Source: Lichenostomus cassidix (lineage: Eukaryota; Chordata; Aves; Passeriformes; Meliphagidae). Taken from it: a stretch of 64,000 nucleotides of DNA. Below, in pieces: positions 23,833 through 34,159 of this stretch. Where the stretch lies: NCBI GenBank assembly GCA_008360975.2, contig CM039182.1, positions 44,032,491 through 44,096,490 on the forward strand. The letters run 5' to 3'. A program made the translations under genes and the position numbers. The number at the start of each line of letters is the position of its first letter. The stretch's first letter is position 1. The notes under the pieces were generated by a model that did not search any database, was not told the DNA's origin, and saw nothing but the letters and a program-made list of their open reading frames with translations.

Positions 23833-25050
23833 CAAGCAAACCTCTTACCAGCTTTCAGTTGTGCTTTGCTGTAAAGGCTTATCCCTACCCTAACCCTTGC
23901 TTGGCAGCTCTTGCCTTTCCTCAAAGATTGCCAAATATTTCCTCCCAGCTTCCTGGAGTATTTTTCCATGTTTACAGATTTAATTTTGGTTTGTTTGTTT
24001 CTCCTTATATCATGCCTTATGAGACCACAGAAGCATTTTGGAGGTTGTTCAAGCATCACTTTTTGACATATCTCCAAGCTACTCTTGGAGAGCCAGTCTT
24101 TATTTGCTTTGCACTTTTTGATCAGGCTATTCATCATGAAGTTATTAGTTTTAAATTATCTTCCTTCCTGCTTTCCAGGTCCTCTTATTGTTCTGTTCAG
24201 AGTTCTCCACTTCTTATTTTTGCCTGCAGATACAATGCTTTATTGAATCTCTGAGCTCTGAGTTCTCAGTTTTATTCCCACTTGTCAAATTTATGCTCTG
24301 AAATTTCAGCTACTGACACCACTTCACTTGGCAGAACCTAGCACTGCTTCTTGAAGGCTTCTGTATCTGTAAGGGTTTTTTAGCTATTTAACCTCTGTGA
24401 GGAAGAGCTTAGAAAAAGTAGCTGCATTCTTAATGACAAAATTTTCTAGTTGATGATGCATACATTTTTGATATGACACTGAAGTTTTATGTGCTTAATA
24501 GTCAAATGGAATCTCTAGACATTAGGAATTAGTTAACCTACCCCTCCAATGACTGAGTGAGTCATGAGCAGGTGAGTCAGTTTACTTCAGTGTGTGACAG
24601 GTACCGCAAGGCAATTGCAGAATGTTATGGATAGAGTTTGTATCCTCTGAGTTTATCTACCTACAGCGTTGATACATCTGTCTGAACTTGTTGTCTTTGT
24701 TTCCATTTCTGGACTTTGATAAGAGTCATGGCAGTAAAAGAGCATTCTTCAGAGGGTGAATCAGTGTACTACAGACCAGCCTCTAGCCCTTTTACGAAGC
24801 AGCAGAGTTCAAATACAGTTACTCTTTTTTGAGAAAAGTATTTATCAGTCTTAGCAACAAACTTACAGATCACACTGGTTTCACCTTGACATTAGAGATC
24901 CAAACTAAGGTCATAGCAAAATACATTGACAACACAGAACCAATAGAGTGAGCCAGAGACTTCCTAGAAGCTTGGACAGCTGAATGAGCCTGATTGCAAA
25001 TAACCTAACAGATACCTTTGCTTTATATGTGGTAGGGTAGCTTTACTTTA
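23833..25050. other. Non-coding unique DNA between CR1 and LTR
   Basis: No gene is recognised. A 131-codon + frame (23859-24254) and a 101-codon - frame (23832-24137) overlap and match nothing I know. Two exact TGAGTCA motifs lie 15 bp apart at 24558-24564 and 24573-24579. Confidence 0.55.
24558..24579. promoter_or_regulatory. Paired AP-1/MAF-type TGAGTCA sites (candidate)
   Basis: Two exact TGAGTCA heptamers start 15 bp apart. This is the consensus for FOS/JUN and the core for NF-E2/small-MAF factors. Function is inferred from the motif only. Confidence 0.3.
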
Positions 25051-25055
25051 GGACC
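25051..25055. repeat. Target-site duplication, left copy
   Basis: GGACC directly abuts the LTR. It pairs with GGAAC at 25654-25658, four of five bases identical, the duplication length expected for ERVL-type integration. Confidence 0.7.
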
Positions 25056-25182
25056 TGTCACAGTTTAAGCCCAGCCATCAGCCAAGCCCCACACAGCCAC
25101 TCACTCACTCTCCCACCAGCAGGATTGGGCAGACTATCTGGAGAGCAAAACCCAAAAAATGCATGGGTTGAGATAAAAGGAG

Positions 25183-25188
25183 TTTAAT
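25183..25188 (-). promoter_or_regulatory. LTR polyadenylation signal
   Basis: The - strand reads ATTAAA, downstream of the TATA box and about 130 bp before the LTR end, as expected near the R/U5 border. Confidence 0.55.
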
Positions 25189-25369
25189 AGAGAAAGCAAA
25201 AGCAGTACAAACAAGCAAAGTGAAACAAAGGATTAATTCACCACTTCCCCCGGGCAGGCAGGTGTTCAGCCATCCCCAGGAGAGCAGGGTCCCATCACAC
25301 ACATCAGCTACTTGGGGGGACAACCATCATCACTCCAAAATGTATCCCCCATTCCCCCTTCTTCCCCCA

Positions 25370-25377
25370 CTTTTATA
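25370..25377 (-). promoter_or_regulatory. LTR TATA box
   Basis: The - strand reads TATAAAAG, about 280 bp from the LTR start, which is the expected place for the promoter at the U3/R border. Confidence 0.6.
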
Positions 25378-25653
25378 CACTGAGCATGATGTCACATGAT
25401 CTGGAATATCCCATTGGTCACTTTGGGTCACCTGTCCTGGCTGTGTTTCCTCCCAGCTTCCCATGCACCCCCAAATTCTGGGCCAGCATGGCAGTATGGA
25501 AAGCAGAAAGGGTCTCACCTCTGTGTAAGTCCTGCTCAGCAACAGCAAAAGCATCTCCGTATTATCAACCTTGTGTTCAGCACAAATCCAAAACACAGCT
25601 TCATACAAGACACTGTGAAGAAAATTAACTCTACCCCAGCCAAAACCAGCACA

Positions 25654-25658
25654 GGAAC
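25654..25658. repeat. Target-site duplication, right copy
   Basis: GGAAC directly abuts the other LTR end and differs from the left copy by one base. Confidence 0.7.
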
Positions 25659-28600
25659 ACAGATAATAAAAGAACAGCCCCACTACTGGGTGAAGCTTTC
25701 ATTCTTTTTTCATTGCTGCACATGCAGGCTCTCCCCTGTACACAACCCCAGGCTTCCATGGAAAGTTGAGGCTTCTGACTTCATTGCATTTAATTTCTTA
25801 TTCAACAATTATATAATTTGTCTCATTGTGCATTACATATATTGTATTTATTGTTTCTTGACCCCTTATGATGAGTAGTTCTAGGTTTCTAATCAAGTAC
25901 ACTGGTTGCTTTCCTTTTCTTCTTTTAAATATTGTGAAAAATGTTTTTCTCCTAATAGGAGGTGCATTCCTTGGAAGTCTCTTGAAATTGTACATGAATG
26001 TCAACAGAAGGAACTGACCCCATTTTGGAAAGGAGCTCCTCTTCCTTCACTGACTGTGACAAAGAGTTCCTCCCCTTGAAATAATAAAGGTTACTATTAA
26101 CCTTGCCAATTTTTGTGGGTATGCCCAGGCAGATGGAATAACTCCTCATACGTTTACTCACAGTTTAGCCTAGGACAAGAGTAGCTAGGCAGCAGGTTTG
26201 TCTGCTGGTTGTGTCAGGTATGGCAGCCTGGGTAGGGGGACAGTCCCAAGGGAGGCACTGCGCCTTTCTGTCAGCAGTGATGCTTCCCTGTGTCCTGGCA
26301 GGTGTCAGCTGTGGCACAGAGGAGTTGACAGTGGTACCTGCTGGAATCTGCTGCTGGAGTGGGATGCTGGATGTACTCTCCTCATTCTCTCTGGTGTGTG
26401 GTGGCTCCTCAGTGGCTGGGGCTCCACAGGCATTCCCGTTTGCACAGTGGGACACCTTTCCTCTCCCACCCATGCTCCTCACATTTCTGCCAGTCCTGTC
26501 CAAAGCCAAGGCACAGCTCAGAGGAGAGATTTTTTAAAATTTATGTTATTATTTAAATACCAGACTAAGGTTTATTTAGTGTGGCATTTTAAGACTATTT
26601 CAATACCCCACTGCCTTGATCTAGTCAGTATTAATGACCAGAATTTATTAATGATTTCACAACACATGGCAAGAAAACAGGCTTCAGTGGCATATTTTCT
26701 TTTCCACATGACAGAATAACAAGTCCCTTCAGGAGCATATCAATGGCTTTATCTTGGCTAATCAGTGCAAGTCTTCCATCTGTCCTGTTAACACTGCATA
26801 AAGGAAACAAGCAAATTAAAATAGTTTATATACACTGTATTATTCTTTCATGCCTCTGGCCTGGAGAGACTACATATCATTTCACTAAAACAATATTTTT
26901 GGCAATATCCAGAATTGAAATAGCTGATTTCATTGCTTGCTTCAAAGTGCACCCAACAAGCTACATGTTCTTAATCGCTTAGTTCCGTAAATGTGACGCA
27001 TATGCTCCAGACCTTCACTAACAATCATGTTTACTGCAAACGAGTCAAATGTTCACCAGCAACATGTAAATAGGAGCAGTAGCAGCAGATGTCCAAATAA
27101 AACTAGTGCTGTGCTATCCAAGTTTCAGCTTGGTGCCCATCTTAGACAAGCTCTTCACAGGAAAAGGTTATTCGATCTACAAAAGCTATGTTAAAACAGT
27201 GAAATAAATCTGTACAGCTCAGCTTTTTCCGTCTTAGAAGCTGCTGCTCTAACTTTATTGTAATTCTTCTAAAATTTGTCATCCTTAAATGTAGATTTTT
27301 ATACATTAGCTGATCTTGCATAATTTTTTGCATCACATTTCTTATATTGTAATTCATTTTGTTGTTCAGCTGTTTCCACATGATCTTATCAGTTACAGAA
27401 TCCCACAGCATGTCTTACTGAAGTTGTCTTGGCTTACTGGAGGCTTCCCCTTCAGAGAACAGTGAACAAAGAGAATTTAGAAGAAGCTTCAAGATAAGAG
27501 ACAGTGGAAAAAAAATGTAAACTGCTTGGAGAAAGTGTTTGACATGCAAGTAAAATATATATCTGGACCATCCTGTCAGAATCTGATTTGGGCACCTGTC
27601 TTTGCACTAGATACATGTTAGTGACAGTACAGGGCAAGTATTCACTCAGCTCTTCTGGTCTTCACATTTCTGTGTGATGTCTTCATAGGATATGATTTAT
27701 GATCATCTCTTCTGGGCAAGTGGGGTGACCCAAGACACTCCTCACTAAAACAGGTTTCAAGCAAGAAGGCGGAGAGGACTGCCGGGAGAAAATGCAGAGA
27801 GATTTGGGAAAAAGAAAATTCTTAAGTCAAATATTTGAGAGCTAAGTTGAGAGAATCTTCAACTGAAATTTCACTAGTATTTTAGACTGAGTTAATAATA
27901 AAATCAAGGTTGACACTCAGCTGTTGTTAAAGTAGCACAAGCAGGCTTGGCTGCAGGACTTACAGTATTGTTAGACTGATTTAACTGGAGAATAAGATTT
28001 TATTTCACAGTTTCTGTACTATATTGAAGGCTGTATAGTAACTATTTATTTGCAGTGTATTTCTTGGTGTAGTGCATACAAGGAGCAGTTTTTCAGATGG
28101 CTCATTGGTTTTCTTTCCCAGCTATTTCACCAAATACTGTTCAAAGCTCCTCTTAAAGACACAAGAAGATCTTGATATCCCTTTGGTAGTGTTACTCCCA
28201 TGGTATTCCTCTGAAACCCTTGGCGAAGCCTTCAGCAGGATTTTTTGTTTGTTTTAAAATAGGAACACACTGAATGTGTGAAACAGCCTGATTCCAGCTG
28301 TGTTTTTATAGCATGGGTTAATTCTTCTGACAGTAGCTATGTTCTTGATTTTGACTCATGTCATTGGAGTAAGGTAAAAAGATGACATAAGCTTAAAATC
28401 AGATCCAAAATCTTAGTTCTTCTGTTGCATATCCTTACAGAATTTTCTGCAATCGTGTTCTTAGAAACAGTCATAAAGACTGATCATCTATTTGGTTGAT
28501 TTTTATTCAGCTTTAAAATTTTCCTTAGAAAAGTAGTATGAAATGTAATTTTACCTTTTCAAACACAACTGAATGTCTACTCCAGGCTATAACTGTTTGA

Positions 28601-29800
28601 CAAGAAAGACCCTGGATGAGGGTTGGTGAAAACAGTCTAATTGTTGCTTTAGGTCACTGGCAGAGAAGGTGTCTAGAAAAAGATGCAGAGAAGGAACATG
28701 GTCTGCCTATGACTTTACTGCGACCATAACTCACACCTGTTCAATGCATTATTCTTGATTCTGGAAACATTGCTGCCCCAATGGTGCTGCACTGCTGGCA
28801 AAGGCACGACTTGGGGAAAATGCACACCCTGGATTTAGCAGGAAATAAACCCTAGGTCCGACTCGGACCTGTCTGTAGCCTAGAGAGAAAAGTGTCTTCC
28901 CCACTGCATTTAACCCAATCATCTCTCCAGTATCAGAGAAAGGCCTGTGTGTAAATCCCTGTTTGCTTTGAAGAAATTGGCACTGATGGGGATTCACTGT
29001 TTCAGTGTAGAGCTCCATTCCCTTCTCTCCCCCACTGGTTAGCTTCTAAAACATAAGAAAAACTATGATAGATACATGCTGTGCAGAATACAGAAGGTAG
29101 CAATAAGCTCTCTCTTGCAGAGTACCTTGAGAAAGTTTCCCCTGCAATAATTTTCTATGCATGTACTGCATGTATTTACTCACCTCCCTCTGCCTCTGGC
29201 TGTTTTTTTTTTTTAACGATTGCAGCTTCTGGTTCCGTTGTCTCAGTTTTTATTGTTTAAAGCTATAACAGATGGTGTTATGTCTATTAAATACTAAACT
29301 GTGTCATGCAGGAATCATTATCTCAGCTGAATTGGCTCCTTGTAAGAGTGGTTTTATCCTTTAGAATAGATTAAAGGACTCGGAAGAAATTCACTGCACT
29401 GCTGGATGCCAGTGATGGGCTGAATGGATGACACTCCACTCTTGGCCAAAAATGCAGTGTGGGTGGACAATCAGTATTCTTTCCTACAGGATCAGATTTA
29501 CCACAGGTTTCTGCATTCTTGGGTGCAATGCAGAGTTGCAGCACTGAGAGGGGAGATGAGCTGGAGAGCTTCCCCTGGGACATGGGATAAAAGCCCTGCC
29601 AGGTACTGATCTGCTTCCTTGCTTGTTTTGCATGGACCAATTGATCTGGGTAGCATGACAATTCTGCTGCAGGGACCATATTTTCTTCTATTTAACACAA
29701 TTTCCCAGGAGTCCCTCTGCATAAGTTTGCAGAGCTTTGAGGTATTTGGGGCAAGAATTATTTCCTCTTTTAAATTTGAAATACACAGTGGCTGGGTCAG
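25659..29800. other. Non-coding unique DNA
   Basis: No gene is recognised. The GC-richer block at 26170-26530 shows three overlapping frames over 100 codons (173 and 108 on +, 114 on -). None has a known motif, and overlap on both strands argues for chance. An 89-codon, Lys/Arg-rich frame on - (27142-27411) is noted as a weak small-ORF candidate. An exact 8+1+8 inverted repeat lies at 28854-28870. A T12 run lies at 29203-29214, and a smooth A+T-rich stretch at 29255-29345. Confidence 0.55.
28854..28870. repeat. Perfect 8-bp inverted repeat, 1-nt centre
   Basis: AGGTCCGA and TCGGACCT are exact reverse complements around a single C. Each arm contains a CpG, unusual in this CpG-poor window. Confidence 0.85.
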
Positions 29801-32800
29801 TGTGCCCCAGTTTATTCTCTCTTGATCTCTCATCGCTGCAATGCAAATAATTAATAAAAGGACTGGTCATAAAAAGCCACAGGAACTGCAATCCTCTGAG
29901 TGATATATTACGAAACAGGATTCATTGGGTCTGGGTTTGACTCCCTGATGTATAATAGTCTTGCAATTCAGCATCTCTGGTACAATGGATCAAAATATTC
30001 TTTACAATGAAATGAAGACATTTCCAAAGTACAGGACTGTACTTTAATAAATGTTGCGAGAAGGAATCTCATTTCTTCTACATCCTCTATTTCTTTTCTT
30101 TCCTCAATAAAATCCAGTTTGCTCTTGAGATATTTAAAATGTCCTTTCCACGCTTATCAAGTGACACCATACAGTGCCATGAATACAGCTGGAGAGCTTC
30201 ACATCAACACACTGTGTGAAAACATATTTCTCTGGAGTTTCTGTCTCTGAGGGGGTCAAGATGGCATGTAAGACAAGGGCTCTTCTTGTATCACAATCCA
30301 GTACCTCCCAATTCATATAGCTCCAAAATAGTTTTTCAGACATGGACTTCACTGAGGCCTCATTTCAGTTCTCTTATTCTTATGATCATCTATGCTGAAG
30401 CACCAGCCAAGTTGTGCTACATACCTTGTGTATACTTGGAAGTATTCCTATTTGGCCTGAAGCAGAAGTATTTTGCTGCATGGCTGTTTCAGAACTCTCC
30501 AGCACAATGGGGCACTGGCTGTTTCATCTTTCCCTCCACTGCTGACTATTTTTTAAAAGTGGTTTTTGAAAGCTCTGTTGAATTTTTGTGAGTTTGAGAA
30601 TCAGAAATGAAATTACATTTCATTTGATCACTGACTCAGTTGGCTCCCAAAACAATCCTGCACTCTATCAAGCACTTCTGTTAGCCACGTTCTTGTAAAA
30701 CAATGGAAAGGGAATGAAAAAGCTCTTAAGGCCCAGCTTTACAAATCATATGCATGTGTGTGTATTTTATAGAGATTTATACTTCATAGAAAAGAAAGTG
30801 GTACTAGTTAGACCACAAAGCTATCACAGAAGTATGTGTTTTTTCCTCTGCTCATTATTTTAATTGCCCTACTACTTTGCACATCAAAGGGACCAGATCA
30901 ACTTCCAGTCATGGACTTGAGTAACAGAGTAGACCTCAGCATGGCATTCCAGATCCAAGTACTTGGAAATCTAAATATACCCAGGGGATGTAATGCTGGC
31001 AAGCACTTTGGGATTTTTATTTCTCTACTTCATATGTGGCCTCACCAGTTCAGCATCCCCATCCTAATTTCTGTCTGAGTTGAAAAAATTCTGCTGTCAG
31101 TCTGAAAAATCTGTGATTTGAGGTATTTTGGATTGACTGTTTATAAAAACTGTTTGTAAACAAAAACACAGTTGCGCTGTTTCAGTCTTAGATTCTGATG
31201 CTGAGATGTAAATTTGGAGTGCTTGACTGTTGGCTTGACTTTCTTGTGGATTTGATGAAATTTAGCAAGCAGTATCAAACCCTTGTGTTTCTCACTCCTT
31301 TATTGCACAGCAAATTATATTTCTCTCCAAAATGAAAGCTCTCATTTAATTTTCTCCTTTGTATTTCTGCTTGCTGTCCCTCATATGGATGGGCAGACTG
31401 GATCACACATGGTCACTTCCGTTGGTTGCTCTAGAGAGAGCACATGTGCAAGCAAAAAGCCAGAAAGTTTTTTACAGCATGCATACAGAAGATAAAATCC
31501 TCATAGAAATTTATTGATCCAACTCTCTGGGGACAGAAAAATGTAAGAAATGAGAAGCAAATTCTCTTTGTGACCATTCTACCCTTCTAGGTCTATCATC
31601 ACCAATTTCACTGTTTTATTGGTAGTGTTTAACAAAGGTTTCTCAAATCAGAAATAGGAGCCAAGCTCTTCTTGTTCTAAAGACTTCTACTAAGCAGGCA
31701 AACTTTAAACTTAATTAGATCCTGGCAGTACAGATCTTGTTATCAACGCTTTTGAGACACTGGCAAACGTTTGAGGAATAAATTGCATTATCTATTGATG
31801 AATGACATCTCCACAGATAATTCCAGCTGCACAGACCATTGCATTCATTTTCTTTGCAACCAGAACTCCTCCTCTGCAGTGAAATGAACTTTTTTCCCAC
31901 TCTGAGCTTTTCTTATTAGATTTTAGTTCTATATTGAGGGCTAAAAACTCAGTGAGTCATTTGCTCAGCAAATTCCTGAGATAATCACCATTCTTTGAGG
32001 TATATCTGTGTTCCTGGCCTTGCCAAAGAAATGATAGTGAAGACTTCCTAAAAATAAGTACCTGCGGCTGAACAGTAGCTGTGTTCTAGCAAGATGCTCT
32101 CCGAGCACCCACATAGACCAGCACTGGGGTATCTGGAGGTTGTCTGCCCAGGTTTTGAAGCTGACAATCATTCTTTATCCCTTTTGTTTCCTCTGGTACT
32201 GGGCAGGCTGCCTGGAGCCCTGCTCAAATGCAAGTTTAAATTGGCTGTGTTTTGGTCATACCTGAAGTCTCTCTGTAAGGGACAAGGGGATTGGCCCTGC
32301 CAGTACCTACAGTCCTGTCACTCTCCATGTTTTGCAGTACCCCCTCACCATGCCAGTCTCCTCACTGGCTGCTTTAAATGGAAGAAGAATTAGCTCAAGG
32401 CACCATTTCTGAAAGTCATGTTTAAAGTCTTATTGGAATAACATGCTCTAAAACATACCCTGAGTATAAAAGTGACAGAATCCTGGATCATCAGAGGAGG
32501 CAGAACACAACAAAACCCTGTGTTGGACAGGATGTAGGTCAGATTCAATCCTGACAGACTTCTTTGCTCCCAGCATGGTCTGTAGCTTACAAAGATGCTT
32601 TTATTGTTTACATTTAAGGAGTTTAAATAGAGCATTAACCTAAAGGCTTTCCTTTGATCTGCAGTAGGCATTTTTTTCCCAAATCTCTTGGCCCAAATAA
32701 CCAAATCACTTGCTCGTATTTGAACGGGAGAGAGGCCACAAGATTGAAGGAATATGGTTTATTTTAGTTTTTCTTACATAATGCAGCATGTAGCAGAGCA

Positions 32801-34130
32801 GAAAAATCTAGATTTTTTTTCCTAAACACAGGAGAGAGTGCAATTATTCATATTCCTGAATGTCTTTGTCACCAGGAGTTCTGTGTCCTTGCTGGCAGAG
32901 AGCACACACCTCACTCACTAAGTGCCATTTCTGCAGAGTTAACTCAGATGGGAGTAGTTGCTTCTGTGCTTGGCAATTACGTAAGTACCACTTAGTTATT
33001 TCCCTCAGCATTTGGAAGTTGATTTTTTTGATGGAAAATCTAGGGATTTGAGAAGCCTAAACAGATCAACAATCATGTAAATGGAGCCCAGGAAACATTA
33101 ATTAAAATACACTGGCTCCCTCATTCTTATCTGTCCTCTGACAAATAAAGATAGGAAATGCTCCAAGCAATTATACTCTAGCTAATTTATCTATTTGCAA
33201 AGGTCTTTTTTTTTTTTTTCTTTTCTGTTACAGCAAAGTACGCTCTAGAACAATTTTATTTCCTGGTGAAGTTTTGCATGAGAAATTTGTAAACTAGGAG
33301 CTGCTTCAGTGAGCACTTCGGTGTCTCTGAGTGAAAATGAGCTCACAAACATGGTGATGTAACCTACACCAATACAGATAGTTGTGCATGCTGACCACAC
33401 ATGAAAACTTGCTTGTATCATGATCATTAAGAACTCAGCCAAAAAATTTATAAAGTCAAGACTTGAGCCTGGGGTTTATGGGTTTAACTCTTAAAGAGTC
33501 TTGGATCTGGAAATCCCTTTCACTGCATGCAGCTGGTGAAAATATGTGTGAAACTCCTAAACTGATCAGAAAGTTTCTGTGGAAGCTCCTGCTTGATAAA
33601 ATGGATCAATTATCTGTTGTAATAATGCCTATTGCACAGACTGGTTTTACACAAGCCAGGCTTTAAAATTCAGCTGGTGGTGCTTGATCTCAAGGGCCTG
33701 AATTAAACTGTTAAAGTCTGGTCAACACAGTCATTAACCTCTGGAAAGATACAGCAATGTATGAGAGATTTTGGATTATCTCTTCGACAAACTCTGGTTG
33801 TGGTTAGGAGTGTCTGAGGAAATTTTGGGAGTTGTAGGCTTTATCAGGGACACACCCTCATTTCCAGTCAGCAGTGATCAGCTTCTGTATGGATGGTCAC
33901 CAACAGCTCCTCAGTAAAGAAGGTGATTCCACAGGAAAAGGCACTTAAGATGCCTAAAAACATTTGTACTTTTACTTTTATCTCCTTGAAATAAGAAGGA
34001 AGGGCCTCTTCTGCTGTAGTTAGACAAATTCCAGCCTCTAAATTTAAAATAGTCCTTCATGCTATCATCAATATTGATTCTTTTCAGGATGGCACTGACA
34101 TCTCCACGTGGAAGGGAAACTACTGACTCT
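29801..34130. other. Non-coding unique DNA
   Basis: No gene is recognised. The stretch at 29825-29895 contains an exact octamer ATGCAAAT (29841-29848) followed at once by AATTAAT, in repeat-free sequence. A T14 run lies at 33206-33219. Frames up to 104 codons (32390-32704, -) match nothing I know. Confidence 0.55.
29841..29848 (+). promoter_or_regulatory. Octamer (POU-factor) motif ATGCAAAT
   Basis: The exact octamer is followed directly by an A+T homeodomain-like core. This is the consensus for POU-domain factors. It is a motif match only. Confidence 0.3.
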
Positions 34131-34131
34131 T

Positions 34132-34159
34132 AAAAAAAAAGAAAGAAAAAAAAAAGAAA
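34132..34159. repeat. A-rich tract with GAAA units
   Basis: Runs of 9 and 10 A are broken by G, making a 28-bp purine tract. It is not preceded by any recognisable retrocopy. Confidence 0.8.

Larger units (their letters stand above)
25056..25653 (-). mobile_element. Solo ERV LTR (ERVL-like), 598 bp
   Basis: On the - strand the element begins TGTGCTGGTTTTGGCTGGGG and ends in TTAAACTGTGACA. These ends match, from memory, the LTRs of the abundant ERVL-type elements of birds. It has TG...CA termini, a TATAAAAG box and an ATTAAA poly(A) signal in the right order. The flanks are GGACC (25051-25055) and GGAAC (25654-25658), a 5-bp target duplication with one mismatch. No primer-binding site or internal sequence follows on either side, so this is a solo LTR left by recombination between two LTRs. 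A 117-codon frame inside it (25330-25683, -) is not a gene. The subfamily is uncertain. Confidence 0.9.

Noticed and set aside
25330..25683. 117-codon open frame on the - strand
   Set aside because: It lies almost wholly inside the solo LTR, crosses its promoter region, and shows no known protein likeness.
34132..34159. A-rich tract as the tail of a processed pseudogene
   Set aside because: The sequence before it on either strand shows no gene-like frame and no flanking target duplication.
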